From Malachius bipustulatus (lineage: Eukaryota; Arthropoda; Insecta; Coleoptera; Melyridae), in the NCBI GenBank assembly GCA_910589415.1, contig OU342630.1, positions 77,558,186 to 77,622,185 of the forward strand: DNA of 64,000 bases, given 5' to 3'. The position numbers were made by a program, and so were the translations under genes. Below are positions 12,575 through 25,800 of this stretch, piece after piece; the first letter of the stretch is position 1, and each line of letters starts with the position of its first letter. The notes below the pieces were generated by a model. It worked only from the letters and a program-made list of their open reading frames with translations. It did not search any database and was not told where the DNA came from.

Positions 12575-12984
12575 CTACTGTTGAGTGAAAAACAGTCCTT
12601 TAAGTGGTTTTTGAGTATTTTCAAGTGGAAACTGACTAGTTTGATAGCTGACGGTTTTATCACTTGAATAGCTTTTGGATACTTGCATTTTGCATTGATA
12701 GTAACTAAATGAGAATTGCTTCATACTTAGAGCTCTTGGACCCATGTGATGATGGGAATTATCTATTGGAATGGCTGGAAAGTCTCTATTATCAATGCAA
12801 TTTGTTACTTGAATTTGATATTTTGTGAATATTTGAATGGATTCTGTGATTTTCAATTCTTCTTTATCATCTTCAGTTCCTGAAGTTATTGAATGTTCTT
12901 CTACTACAACATGTGCTGAGTTCGCTTTAACCATCGTGTCTTTTAATGCATGAGTTTTAACGTCAAATAAGTTTAACTTCTTAA
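12575..12984 (-). CDS. Possible 3' terminal exon, unknown protein
   Basis: A minus-strand frame stays open for 135 codons after a good acceptor (TCAAATTTACAG/TTAAGAAG at 12,984), unusually long for this AT content, and ends at a stop at 12,575. A minus-strand AATAAA lies about 80 bases further on, near 12,491, which suits a last exon. The peptide is polar, with an acidic run SGTEDDKEELK and histidines in SHHHMGP, and shows no domain I recognise. It begins in phase 1, like the exon-like segment at 11,012-11,277, so the two could be alternative last exons of one gene, but no upstream exon has been established. A decayed transposon frame is the alternative. Confidence 0.3.
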
Positions 12985-13339
12985 CTGTAAATTTGATAGA
13001 AAAGTTATTAGTAATTTGACAACATTTTGACAAAAGCCAAGTTTTTAAATTTCAAAAAGGTAGACATCTATTGTAAGAATATATCTTTCTCTGTCTTGCT
13101 AACATAAAATCAACCAGTTTTTCCTAATCCATGCTATAAAGTGATTCCGTTTCAATATAGTCAGTTATGCTTTGTACCTATGTATCAACGAAGTATCTCA
13201 AACGGCGTATAAAAAAATCGGGTACATTATACTTATAATGATCTCCGGTAATATATGCAGTAAAAAAGCTTTGAAACATTTTGCAATAATAAGCGATTGA
13301 TACTACCGACCGTGAATGGCAGTTATGAATGAAGCTTGT

Positions 13340-13474
13340 TTACGAGATGAGATAACTGGAGATGAGCAGGAAATCGGCAACGGCTGCTGGAATCTTGCTG
13401 GACAACTCTCCAAATGTCGGCCGCTCTTCGATCATATTAGTACAACCACTGAAGATGGATTCATTTTCGTTCAT
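13340..13474 (-). CDS. Short coding-like segment, minus strand
   Basis: A GC-rich patch reads 44 codons on the minus strand, including CTNMIEERPTFGELSSKI. The EERPTFGEL string recalls the end of the protein-kinase C-lobe in receptor tyrosine kinases (R-P-x-F-x-x-L), but the tryptophan usually found after the cysteine is absent and the cysteine-to-arginine spacing is one short. An acceptor-like ATCTTCAG precedes it, and a donor-like TCTC/GTAAAC overlaps its stop. The plus strand is also open for 50 codons, so strand and coding status are uncertain. Confidence 0.2.
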   Translation of the reverse strand: MNENESIFSGCTNMIEERPTFGELSSKIPAAVADFLLISSYLIS

Positions 13475-13799
13475 TAATTTAGAAACTTCCACTTTAAGAA
13501 ACTTTCAATGAAAGGTTCAAACTGACTTTTGAGTTCTTAATCTTCCAACAAAATAATGTGCTTTCAATAAAAATAAAGGTACATGCATCAAATGTGCATT
13601 AACTACCTGTTATAAACCGTTAAGTAAAGATTGCGATAATGGATATCAATTTACCTGTAATTAATTATAAGTGCTTTGAGAATTTATATCATTGTTTGTA
13701 TTTATAGGCAAAAATATATGCCTTTATACTGCGTGAGTAGATACCTCAACAATTTCTTCAGAAACTTGTTCAAAATGTTCAATGAGTAAACATACTAAA

Positions 13800-15250
13800 A
13801 GCCCTACGTCTAGGTGATGAGCCGGGGGAAGACTGGGGGGAAAAGATTCCACTTTTTGGGTTTCCGGTTAAATCTCAAAAACGGTGCTTCGTGGCAAAAA
13901 ATTATCTACAAGTTTTATTTCAAAGGTTATTTTCGAATTCCTAACCGTTTTTGAGTTACACGCCCCACAAAAGCAGATATTTTCGAAAAAAAATCACTTT
14001 ACCTTTATTTTACATCAAACAGTCCTCATGTCGTGTAAAATGTTCATCAGAGAACTAAATTCATTTGAAAGTAGAACTAAGTTGTTTTTTCGTAAAATGT
14101 TGTAATTTGCAGAAAAAGTGTCGAAAAAAGCTGTTTGTATCATGTTTCTGACACACAACTTTTGTTTGTTATACCGATGTGTACTAAAAGTTCTCTGTGT
14201 CCTGAGGAAGTCGTTAAAAGAAAATAACGATGTCTGTGAGGTCAAAAAAAAAGAATACGAGGCCTTATTAAGTAAGGAACGAAAATATGACAAGCACCGA
14301 ACTATCCGTGATTTGACATCCCTTTTGATTCACACTAGTTGTCGTTAAAATTACACACATTGTGCAAAGGAAGAAACCAAGAAGCTTTTGGCGAAAAGGA
14401 GAATACTTCCTGTACATTCGATTAAGACTTTAACAGTACAAAATCGTATCAATGAGGTGTGTTCTATGAGAGAGGATTCCTAGGGTGACGAAGTTTTTGG
14501 TCGCCTTTCCCCGATTAATGATCTTGTTCCTGAGGAGGTAGTATATATATACCACCAAGATTGATACCTTAATTTTGTGACACTGATGATTTTCCCAAGT
14601 CTGAAAGCTAAGATCCCCAGAAACAACCATGGTACACAGGCTATGGATTTTTTCCTACTTGGCGGTAAGCAGATTGTCACTTTTCCAAAGATGAATAATA
14701 CCGGGTGTCATAATCAGAGACTTAATCCCAGTGGCGAACCATCAAGGCTGAGTTGGAGGGGAAACATGCAGATCGAATACTGATCCTGATCACTCTATGT
14801 GTGAAAATAGGCTATAAATAAAGAACTCTTAGGCTATACATGAAGCGTGGTATGAAAACAGGGTCAAAATGGAAGAAAAGGAGAGGTTGAAGATTGTTGC
14901 TAACTGTTAGCCAGACACATATACCCTCGCAGCGACGACTTGCTAAAGAATCCAGGTACAATGCCACAATCCTTGGCCTGTTTTCTTGAGGATCTTTTAC
15001 TGGCGAAGACAAAGAGAGTAAGAGAAAATGTGCTTCACATGGAAATACCATAGCATTGGAATTGTCAGATCAAGAACCTTTTAATCACCTCTGTTGTGCG
15101 GTCGAAACATGCTCACCCTGTTTACCATGCTTTAAAACAAATTACCACCGTTGAAATCGTTTGTCCACCCCCCTCAAAAAACTTTTTTCTGGGCGTAGCC
15201 TACTCTGTCTTTCCGGTAATATTATGGTAAAACGATAGTCAAAAATGAGC
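13800..15250 (+). pseudogene. Degenerate transposon-derived coding remnant
   Basis: Several short plus-strand pieces read in sequence like a decayed protein. They are a segment beginning SKKAVCIMF (14,118), a piece with KRRILPVHSIKTL, then DEVFGRLSPINDLVPEE (about 14,480-14,545), and then PRSDDLLKNPGTMPQSL with FLEDLLLAKTK (about 14,920-15,020). The order and flavour resemble a recurrent insect transposon-encoded protein with NDLV-AAEA-YH and Y-S-NDFL-NPG-like blocks, recalled only in outline. Stops and frameshifts throughout make it a pseudogene. The transposon class is not established. The left edge, from about 13,810, has the alternating poly-A/poly-T texture typical of the other repeats here. 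Confidence 0.35.
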
Positions 15251-16801
15251 CAAAAAAGTCACTATTAACACATAGTTTGGAAAATTTGTGAAGTTGGATT
15301 TTTCTTTTTGCAATCACATGAAAACAAAAAAGTGGTGAAATAAAATTATCCGGTGGTCATGCGATGGTCATCGTGCATCGCAGCTGCGTAAGGGTTTAAA
15401 TAAAAAGTGATTTACTTCCCTTCTTATGCCAAATAAAGCAGAGAGCAAAATTTATATAATTTTAGTCAACGTGACTTCTGAAATGGAACAGGTGAAATAG
15501 CATTTCCAGTCTTGAACACAATCGATCTTGATGCACCTGGTCAAATTGGGTCATACTTTAACTGAAGCGTATATACAGAGAAAATTCCAACACTTTCTTA
15601 CTATACTTACAATACCCAATCTTCTTATTGTAAATATCAAAAGATCTTGAAAGCACCAAGACCTTAATAATAATTCTAATTTATGCTGCAAATGAGAGTA
15701 ATCGAGCAATAAAAGTTGCTGTACCTACATATACCTCGTGATGATTCTATGGCGGCAAATAAATAATATATGGAGTTAATAAGAAGGTAATAAATTATTT
15801 TAAATTAGATTCACTACCATGTGTGGCTTTATAAAGTAGACCGGAGATTTTACATAGATTACTAACATTTATTTAAAACTGAACTATATGAAGGATTCGG
15901 CATGCAAGACAGTTGCATTACAATGTTGGCAATATTAAATACGTACGTCTTAAAGATTAATAGAAGTTGTATTCTTGATCAGCTGACTAAAGCTATCGCA
16001 TGCAGTTACATTCCTTAATTGAAGATGAACGGTTTGATGTTATTTTAAAAAACCAGCTTACAGAAGTAAGATCATCAATCAAGTGATGTTTAATTATAAT
16101 AACTTTCATATCTGAATGTAATATTAAATAAAAGGGGATGTCCCATCAACGTAGTGGGAAGACTTATTATAGCCATGCTCCAAATGTTCTCATGGCCAGG
16201 CTCTTCTTATAGGTGTAGCTCTTCATTTCCTCCCTCAACAGTATTGGTTTCAAATTTCGAACAATTACATTGACAGATATAGATCGCCAAATGGGATCGC
16301 CAAGTCTGTCTGAGGTAGGTAGGTGCATTATTTGTGTTAACCGTTAGCCGGGTTATTGTCATTATTTTTAGCGGTCGAAGAAGAAATAATTCGCAATTAC
16401 GTATACGCGAACACGTTTGATGTTAACAGGAGTTGTATGTACGTGACTGAATGTGTGCAGATAATGTTTACGACTTCTAATCCATCGGTTTATTATATGT
16501 GTTATTAAATGTAAAAATTTTACACATTCTCTTAATAATAATTCATTCTGTTGTTGAGCTCTTTTATTATCCACGGTTCATTAGACAGTAACAAGTTACA
16601 CCTCGCTATGTTATCAACATTATCATCATTAACTGAGGAAATAAATCAAAATATAATAAACAATTTGAAATAAAACTGGACATGGTCACATTATTGCACA
16701 ATACCTTTTTATGTTTGTTATTTTTTATTGCAACATCAGCGATTTTCAACACAGTGTGTTGACAAGGCCTCTAATCTTCAGTTGAAAAAATTCCAATCAA
16801 A
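15251..16801. other. Gene-free stretch
   Basis: No gene, RNA or repeat is supported. A moderately GC-rich patch at 16,140-16,320 has stops in all frames. Confidence 0.4.
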
Positions 16802-18257
16802 AAAGTAGTTTTCCGAGGTATACACCGAGAAAAACCATCGGTTGCAGAGGGAAATGCAGTGTGTGATGTTTGCATGTGCGCAATAAAAATGGCTAAAAAT
16901 TGAGATTTTCAAAATTCAAATCGGTAAACAAATAAAAAAATTATTGCAAAAGAACATGACAAAAATTAGCGTTTTGTTTTTTTTTTATAACTATGCAAAA
17001 ATTAATTTGAAAACGTTCAGTTTCTTTGTATTATGAGTTTTCCTAAGCTTAAAAGAAGTGTGCGATAGATGAGGTGCAATAGTTTTCGCAAAATCCTCTT
17101 TGTTTATCCCGCAAGGATCAAAAACCGCCAACTTTGACCGCTTCTACAATTGCCAATAAAAAAAAGATTTAGCAACTCACATTTTCAAGCTAAACATCTT
17201 CACTAATAATACATAATCTGTGATAAAGAATAGTCGAATTTTTCGAAAAGAGGTCTTCAGATTTAAGCATTAAAAAAGTGAATTTTTTTTTAACTTTATT
17301 GCTAATAAAAGTTAATAAGTCTTTTTAATAAAATGCATGGGAAAACTTTTTTAAAGATAAGAATTTAAAAACAACAAAAAGCAGCCTCTGCGATGTTTGG
17401 AAGCCGAGACATCTCAAAATTTTAGGACTCGCTCCAATTTGAAAACTCATTTTTGATTTACACTGTGCGCCATAGATGCTCAAGCAGCTTCCCTCACCAT
17501 CTTACCTCGAACTGAGTGACCTCACGTCGTTTTAATCAGTTTTTTCCTCCCGCCTATTTCGTTCGTCTCTCATAAAATGTTTTTAAATTAATTGGATTAT
17601 TATTAATTGATTAATGATTGATAAAAATAATAATAATAATTCATTGAATAATAATTTTTGGATTTGGAATTGGATACATTTAGCCTTCGTTAAAAAAAGG
17701 TTTATAAATAGCGGATCTGTGGGGTTTTGGGCTAACTTGGCTTCTAGTGCTCGTAAAGAGTTCTTTTTTTTTTGTCTTTGTACCATCTTTCTTACTTTTT
17801 TTATTAAAAGGTCTTACTTTGAAAATAACAAAGATATTACTTGTTTATAAGAAAAAAACGATACAAGATTTCACTTATTTAGCTTTAAAATGCAAGTTGC
17901 TAAATCTTTTTTTTAAGATTACGATTTTTGCTTTTTGAATAATAAAAGAATAGGATTTTGCGAAAACTATTGCATGTATACAGCGTCCATCCATCTTTCG
18001 CACACTTCTTAAGCTTCGGAAACACATGTTATAAAGATAATTTGAATGATTTCAAATGATTTTTCGCAAACTAATAAAAATAACAAAAAAAAATTAATTT
18101 TCCATGATTTTTTGCAATAACTTCTTAATTTGTTGACCTATTTGTCAACATTTTTTCTCAATTTGTAGGTACTTTTATTGCGCACACATTTCACATGCTT
18201 CATTTTTGTCTCCGTCGTTGGTGGTTTTTCCGCAATATCTCGGAAAAACCACTTTTT
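16802..18257. mobile_element. Long fold-back element, about 1.46 kb
   Basis: The left end GTAGTTTTCCGAGGTAT pairs with ATCTCGGAAAAACCAC at the right end (18,235-18,253). Inner pairs include GTGCGCAATAAAA (16,875) against TTTTATTGCGCAC (18,173) and GCAATAGTTTTCGCAAAATCC (17,079) against GGATTTTGCGAAAACTATTGC (17,953). The centre is near 17,530. Ends are not of the CAGGG type and no clear target duplication was seen, so it may be a different family from the TATA-flanked ones. The AT-rich frames at 17,583-17,938 are not coding. Confidence 0.7.
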
Positions 18258-19621
18258 CGATTTCCATGTTTAAGTAAAATAATGACGCGTAGCACTTTTT
18301 CAAACTAAAGAAAAGAGCCTTTGTCAATCATCATCCCCAAAAAATGTAAGCAACAAAATCGCTTCCAAGAATCTTCTCAATTTTACGGATTTTTTTCGAC
18401 AAAAATGCCCTGGTCTACTGCCTAATCTTATTAGCCACTTGTCCAGATTCATAAGGGACGAATTGATTAGTTTGGTGTTTGTGAATTCCAAGAATATAAA
18501 TAGTAAATAGGTAACACTTTTCCTGGAACTATAGAGAATGGTAAAGTGCAAACTTGATGTTGATGCTTTTAACAATTTTTTCAAAGAACAGTTTTCCTAG
18601 CATATGTTTTACGTTTGTCTTTGTACTGTACTTGTCATTAATTCACTGCTATTGGTCAATTTTCCGTCTTAATTATTTTATAATAATTATTTTCAATTTA
18701 TAAATTCAATAACCTCATTTTCAACAATATAGCAATAGAATGTGGCCCTAGAACCAAAAGTGGTATTTGGGAGGCAGACAAAACCGACAGAGCGTGCTTA
18801 ATTTGGCCTTATCAAGGATACAACAGCGGGTTTCGTGACTAACACATTGTTCATTGTCCGAAATCAATTAAAAGAAAGATAGTGTCATGATGAATATCGG
18901 AATAGGGACTCGTGGAGGGCAGGCGACTCGCCATGGGACACCATCACCTTCTGACTTATTATATGGTAATTAGAACGGGGGGAAAGCCGGCCCGGACCCC
19001 AGCAGGGTATTGTTCCACTCAGCGGAACAGGACCGGAATAACTACGAATTCCATTTCACAAAAAAGTGGTTTCAATAATTCCTGTAGTCATAATACTTTC
19101 GCAATGTTAATTATTGAATAAAATTATACTAATTTCAAAATAATATTTATCGTCTATTTTAAATCGATATATTCGAGGTTTTTGGTCTATATGATACAAA
19201 AATCTATTACATAGGTATTTAGCTCTAATTGGCATTTCATATTTTTATGAGGTGTCTCGTTTATTATTTTACCGATGGAAAAGATTGATCTAAATTTTTT
19301 AGAAGTATGTAGGTAGGTATATTGAAACGTTCTTGTAAATTTTTCAATTCTTTTATGGAAAGAATAAAATTGATTTTTTTATTCATTGTATAGAAAAAAA
19401 TTAATCCTGCCCTGTGCCTAAGCACAAGCTGACGGTTCTCATTCTCAACTGTGTTTGATTCACGAATATCACAACAATACATAAATTCATTCTACACTTT
19501 TTAAGTGATTGATGAGTTGTAGGTATTGAATATAAAACAAATTAATAACGAAAACCCCATTAGTCGGATTGAAATTTAAAATAAAAATTGCCATAGTTTG
19601 CATATAGGTGTATGTAGGTAC
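18258..19621. other. Gene-free stretch
   Basis: I see nothing supportable. A GC-richer patch at 18,900-19,050 contains an open frame of 69 codons without motifs. Confidence 0.35.
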
Positions 19622-19625
19622 TATA

Positions 19626-20617
19626 CAGGTTGCACCATGTATCCTTCTTCATATTGCTATCTCCAAACGCTAACAGATACAGGGTCGGTTAAACAAGTCC
19701 AAAGAAGCGCAATTTTGTGGTCATCTTGATTCCGTCGAGACATACAAGATATCTGTGACCGTTCCTGAAATATCCTGAAAAAACTTAAAAATCGATATTT
19801 CTTATTTTTTCCATATCTTTTTTATTATTGGAGATTAATGAATAATTTTTCTGGGCTTACATAAGTCGGCTACCCATCTGACATTTCAAAAATTTTCACA
19901 GCCGACTAGATCCCAGAATTTTCATAGTCAACTTTCGTTTTTCTTATGGCCACCATATTGTTTTTTTATGTTGTTCGGTATAAAAAAATAAGATAAACCA
20001 AAAATTGTTAAACTTCAAAAAATAAATTAAAAAAAATTTTATTCTTCTTTTTTCTTTACAAAAAAGACAACTTTTAAGACCGAATTTCATAGATAAATTA
20101 AAAAACCATAAGGCAAGCACTATTTCGGCGTAATTTTCAAATGTTGACGTTTTTCGACGATTTTTTTTGGTTTTTCTTTGAAAAAAGAATAAAAATTAAA
20201 AAAAAAATTTTTTTAAGTTTATTAATTTTTGGTTTCCATTATTTTTTTCATATCGAACGACATAAATAAATAATATGGCGGCCATAAGAAAAACGAAAGT
20301 TGACTGTGAAAACTCTTGGATCTAGTAGGCCTTGAAAATTTTTTAAATGTCAGATGGATAGCTCTTAACGGCTTATGTAAGCCTACAAAAAATTATTGAT
20401 TAATTTCCAATAATAAAAAAGATAATGACGAAAATAAGAAATCTCGATTTTTCAGTTTTTTCAGGATATTTCAGGAACGGTCACAGATATCTTGCATGTG
20501 TTGACGAATTCGAGATGACCACAAAACTGCGCATCTTTTCTGTAATTTAACCGACCCTGTATCTCTTAGCGTTCAGGAGATAGCAATATTATAGAGAAGG
20601 ATACATGGCGCACCCTG
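19626..20617. mobile_element. Fold-back element, TATA target duplication (family A)
   Basis: TATA at 19,622-19,625 precedes CAGGTTGCACCATGTATCC, and GGATACATGGCGCACCCTG is followed by TATA at 20,618-20,621. The 992-bp element folds around about 20,120. Paired blocks include ACAGGGTCGGTTAA against TTAACCGACCCTGT, GATATCTGTGACCGTTCC against GGAACGGTCACAGATATC, and GTCAACTTTCGTTTTTCTT against AAGAAAAACGAAAGTTGAC. The inner block TTTTTCTTATGGCCGCCATA is shared with the element at 38,485-39,513. No coding capacity is visible. Confidence 0.85.
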
Positions 20618-20734
20618 TATATCATCAAGTAGTGTATGTATAGGACTATTAAATTTAAATAAATTTATCTTCATTTATGAGTACCTATATAAAATGAATA
20701 ATATTCTTTAAAATAAATAAAAAAATGATAATAT

Positions 20735-20822
20735 GGTTTGTGCAGTGGGTGTTGTCCGGTGAGATGCCACATTGATCCTGACTATAAACGAACCTCACCG
20801 AACAACACTCACTGGACAAACC
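20735..20822. repeat. 88-bp hairpin MITE
   Basis: GGTTTGTGCAGTGGGTGTTG at the left pairs with CAACACTCACTGGACAAACC at the right across a loop of about 40 bases. Flanks are ATAT and ATAC. Non-autonomous, of unknown superfamily. Confidence 0.65.
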
Positions 20823-21096
20823 ATACCTATATACTACTAACAAAAATCTAGAATACGTATACCTGGATTATTTTTGACATTGGCAGTAGATGTAAGTTAT
20901 GTTCAAGAGTGTAAAAGTACCAAATTTCAAACGAATTTTAGTTTTTTTCCTTGGTTAGGGAACTATGGAAAAATTTTGAACGCAGGCAGAATAATAGTGC
21001 CCACTAAAATGTGCTACTTTTCTCAGATTTAACCAACTGCTTAATTTTCCGCGATTCCGATACAGAAAAGTTGACTACCACCAATAACAAATTCTA

Positions 21097-21899
21097 CAGG
21101 ATTTCCCAGAATAACTGTTCCAAATTTCCAGGCATGATAGGGGACATCAGACATGGTGTACTAAAATGTCTGGTTTTCAAGATACAGGGGCTTCAAGTTA
21201 ATAGAAAAATCGGTTTTTATTATTATCTCAAATATTCTTTTACCGATTTTGGTAAAATTTGTCAGTGTTGTTTGTTGTGATAAGACGCAAAACTAGCACT
21301 AACTTTTATATTTTTATGCTGGTTAAACAGCTAAAGAAACAACTTTCTTGTCTCTTAATATTTTCGTATCTTACTATGTTTCCGAGAAAAAAAATTAAAA
21401 CCGCTTCAATGCATGTCGAAAAATTTTTAAATAAAATCATAAAATTTAAAATCAATTTTTAGACATCCCTTTGAACAGCTTTTTCCAAAAACAAAGTAAG
21501 ATTCGAAAAAATGTCAAGAGACAAAAAAGCTGTACTTTTAGCTGTTTAACAGAATATAATATAAAATTTGTAAACCAGTGGCTTGCATTTTTTGATTTGT
21601 CAATATTATTCATGAAACTGTCCCCCCGGAATGCCACTGGAACTCATAATTATCATCTAGTTAGTGCTAACTTATCACAAGTCTTATCACAACGAACAAC
21701 ATTGTCAAATTTCACCAAAATCGGCAAAAAGATCTTTGAGATATTTTAATAAAAAACTATTTCTCTAACTTTAACAACCCTTATCTTGAAAATCAGACCT
21801 TTTAGGATACCTACATGTTTATAGAAGAAAAGAAAAACAATTGTCTGATGTACCGATATCATTCCCGGAAATTATAAACAGTTATTCTGGAACACCTTG
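21097..21899. mobile_element. Fold-back element, about 0.8 kb
   Basis: Left end CAGGATTTCCCAGAATAACTG and right end CAGTTATTCTGGAACACCTTG are complementary, and TATA follows the right end. Inner pairs include GATTTTGGTAAAATTTG (21,245) against CAAATTTCACCAAAATC (21,705), and GTTAAACAGCTAAAG (21,323) against TTTTAGCTGTTTAAC (21,535). Open frames inside, such as 21,011-21,462, cross the palindrome and are not genes. Confidence 0.7.
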
Positions 21900-21939
21900 T
21901 ATATACCACAGAAGATTCCATACTTCGGAGCTCACTATG

Positions 21940-22115
21940 GATATAAGCGCTAAGAGATATACAGAGTGGATTAAATTATGGACAAGATGCGCTGTTTTTT
22001 AACCATTCTGAATTCATGAAAAGAAACAAATACTCGTACAAGATACCTGTGACCGTTCCTGATCAAAGATCCTGAAAAAAAACTGAAAAACTGACCCCGC
22101 GAAATGAAAAATGTC
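21940..22115. repeat. Decayed half-copy of family A fold-back
   Basis: CGCTAAGAGATATACAGAGTGG, then GATACCTGTGACCGTTCCTGA and a CCTGAAAAAAAACTGAAAAA run repeat, with changes, the arm of the 19,626-20,617 element. Only one arm is recognisable. Confidence 0.5.
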
Positions 22116-22896
22116 AAACAATCAACAATCAAGCACTTTCAAATTGAAACTTAAAATAATAAGACTCTATATTGAGAAAATTTGGATAATTAAAAATTGG
22201 AGTTCTTCAGTTATTCCATGAATTTCATGAATCTCGTAATTAGGCGTATGTCTTCGGGGATTCAAGATGGCAACAAAATAGCCCATCTTGCTTAAAATTT
22301 AGTAACCTTTGTATCTCTTAATTTTGAACTCTGAAAAAAGGTACACATATGTAGATAAGTTTGACAATAATAGCGGAATGTCGTTAAAAAAATTAGGTTT
22401 GTTGTGATAGAAGTTGCAAAATGGGAGTCTTTAAAGCACGGACGAAAATTGCTTTTGCAACGTGTGTCACACAAGATTTTTTGTTAAATCGCCAAGAAAC
22501 AACAAGTTATGAATTCTAATGTATTTACGTATATGTCTGAAGATGCTACTTTGAAAGTAGCAAAACAGGCGTGTAGAATTTTTTAAACAGTAGTATTTTA
22601 TTTATCATTCATCAGTATGCAAAGATTTTACGAAGTAAGGGTTGAAAACAAATTTTATTAAGAAACAGTAACAGTATCATGAAGATTAATGAAAATTTGC
22701 TTTTAATTATCATTTTCAAACACAAGTGCGTAAAAGTGTGTCACTTTTAGACACTTGTATGTAAAAAAATGTTATTTCGAAACTAAAATGACAATAAAAA
22801 CGACAACTTTATAAAACGATTTAACAAAAATACAATTATTATTCCAATTTAATTCGTTACGTGATATTTTTTTCAATGCAGTATTTAATTTTTCAG
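22116..22896. other. Gene-free stretch upstream of dar1 exon
   Basis: No gene feature is visible apart from the polypyrimidine tract and acceptor (TTAATTTTTCAG) at 22,884-22,896 that opens the dar1-like exon. Confidence 0.5.
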
Positions 22897-25800
22897 ACGA
22901 GCGATCTGGACACATTCCTGTGCAAGCAGGAATGGGAGCGTCGTCTGGAGGAGGAACTGGAGAAACCCTCGCGTCGCGACTCCACCGGTGGTCAACTGGA
23001 GGAGCTGTTCGAGGGCGGACGGCCAGGTCTGAGCTACACCACCATGGGGCGGCCGCTCTCTGACGACGACGTCTTCCTGCGGCCGCCCCTCTGGGAAGAT
23101 ATTGCCAGCAGCATCCAGAACATCGACCCCGAAAACGCCAACATGCTCGCCGCCGTCCCCCCGCCACCCGTCAAGATGGAGGCGACGGAAGCCGAACTAA
23201 GTGCTGTTGGACCTCCCACGCCCATGCTGTCACCTTTGGAGATCAAAACCGAGAATAAGGTAAACTGCTTAATTACAATTTGTTACACCAAAAATGTTAT
23301 TCTCAAGCTGAAAATTGATTTAATTTGACATGAGGTTGATAGAGAAACTATATTGCAGCTTTCTCGGTAAATTATTTTGCGGTTAAGTACCTACCTAAAT
23401 ACAAATATTAGACAACAACCGTTATTATCGCAGGTACTACAGCAACCGACGTCTAGCCTGCACTTGATGGTTACGCCAACAAGTCCGTATCAGCAGCCGC
23501 CCCAACCTACTAGTCCTCAGTACCACCCTCAAGCCGCCCTTCCCGTGCATCCGGTTGTTCCTCATCCGAACAACAACAACAACTCGCATAGTCAGTATAA
23601 GTACAGCAATGGAGTGACGCCTGCTCCTCAAGGTAAGTTAGTTAACTTACAGAAACTAATTTCAGAGAAATTTAAAACGTAATTCCTTAGTCCCAGCTGG
23701 TCAGGGCAACGCGCTGTACCCTCCGATGTCGCGACTAATGTACGTTTCCCCGTTGACCCCGCCAAGCTCGGAACCGGGCTCCCCGGGAGGGGCTCTACCT
23801 AGGAGGACACCTCCTCCTCCGTATCCAGCACCCGGATGCCCCCAGCAACCCCCCAATTCTTCCGGATCCAGGATGACCGGAGTCAAGTACAACCGTCGCA
23901 ATAACCCTGAGTTGGAGAAACGGCGGATACACCACTGTGATTTCATAGGTAAGGTTTATCCAATTATGTAACATAATTTTTATGATTTCTTTGAATTATC
24001 ATTAGACAGAAAGGGTCTACTAAAGGGGTTATAAAGTTTATTATTTTTAAGATTTGTTTATTTTTACATACAAAATATGTAGTAACTGCATCATTCATAC
24101 ATGTTGCACTCAAGCACTGATAGAGACATTCTACCTTCTTCGTCATAATGTCAGAAATTGGCCCTTGTATCCAACAAAACGTTCGTATATCGCACACAAT
24201 TTTTTCGCCAATTAAGGTTTAATTTAATTAGGTACTGTTGCAATTCGTGTTATATCCTTAATCATTTCGCCATTTTCATAATTCCAAAAAATCGGTTTTA
24301 CTGCCTAGGCAGCGAAAATATCATGTTTCTGCCCATCATCGGTCACCAAAAGAGCATGTTTATAAGGTCAAATGGCGAAATGGTTGCAATATGAGAATTT
24401 AAAAAGTGGAATTGAGAAAGCTTGATAAGTTTCGTCAGTTCTGAAAAGATTCCCAGGGCTATTTTTTCAGTTATCTTTTTGATCAAAATTCAACACAATC
24501 CCTCGAATACCTATCCTGAAAGTGTTTTAGTCCTTGTATGAATTCCTCCATATTATGCAATTCCAGAAAACTGTTCTTAACAAGTATTAGGTAGGTAACT
24601 TACTAACGAACACAACTTACACACTCGTTTTTAAAAGACGCTCGTCAGATGCCCGATTTTGGCCATGCTTCCATTTCAGTTTTGCTGCTTAAACCGAGCT
24701 GCACAATCCAAGTTTCATTGTTAATGACGCTAGCAGCTGATAACATTTTTGGGGGACTTGACACAACATTATGTTAACTCACTGTGTGCAGTCCCAGAGT
24801 TTTCGATTTACATAAAACAAAAGCGCTTTCTTCTTCTACAGATTTTCTTATACTAAGTGTACGTTACGTTAAAAATTATTTTACTTAGAAGTCATTTTTC
24901 CAACAAAAAAAATATGAAAGTGAGACCGCTTGCACATGTTACACCCTGACTAGGCATACATATAGGAAATTCCAGTGAAGGTTTTCAAACCTTCAATTAT
25001 CATTTCGAACTGCCGAAGACGATTTATGTAGGTATTTAAATTAAGTTTCCTTCTTATAATGATACGGGAACACAATAGAGATTCAATACCCCAGAATTAT
25101 AATACGAGCAAGTAAAACGAAATATTCCAATGTGATTTCATAGGTATTCACACCGATTATGCGACGTATATACAAGTCGATCTCGAAGTCCGAAGGAAAG
25201 CGATCATTTGCATTAATTTCCATCCCTAAATTACACCTCTGATTGTTCCAAGTGTGCTCTATGATTCGGCACGGTGCTCTGGTATTATGTCATAATTACC
25301 AGTCGGAGTGAATGTCACAATCCTTAGGTGATGGTAATGGGATTCATGGAATCACTAAACAAATCAGAACAAAGCAAGCAACGAGCAACGACTCGCTTTT
25401 CAGTTATTATTGTGACCAGACGAAAATAACACAGCACGGGGTAGAATTTAGGATACTAAACAATTAATACATTTTTTAGAATAATACTATATGAATTTTA
25501 ATGGCTGAGAAACAACAAACGACACTTCAACAAAGCTCACACGATATTGTAGGTGGTGACAAGTTGTTATCTCTATAATTATTACATCATTCCTCTATGT
25601 AACCAAGGGTTTAAAAAAATTATTTTAGTAAATTTTTTGTAAGGATAATTTTGAGTAATTATTCCAACAATACACTTCATCTTTCGAGACGTAAGAACGT
25701 CACAAATGCCTTCCAGAAATTATTCTCTTAGTACTTTGTATTGCATTGTATTATTGTATTAATGGATATGTATCTTCAATACCACGTAGAAGATATTTTG

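Noticed and set aside
21011..21749. Several open frames near 21-21.7 kb
   Set aside because: Inside a fold-back element with AT-rich, low-complexity codons.
22772..23246. Minus-strand open frames of 131 and 70 codons opposite the first clear dar1 exon
   Set aside because: They are GC-rich antisense shadows of the plus-strand exon; the plus strand has matching splice sites and KLF features.
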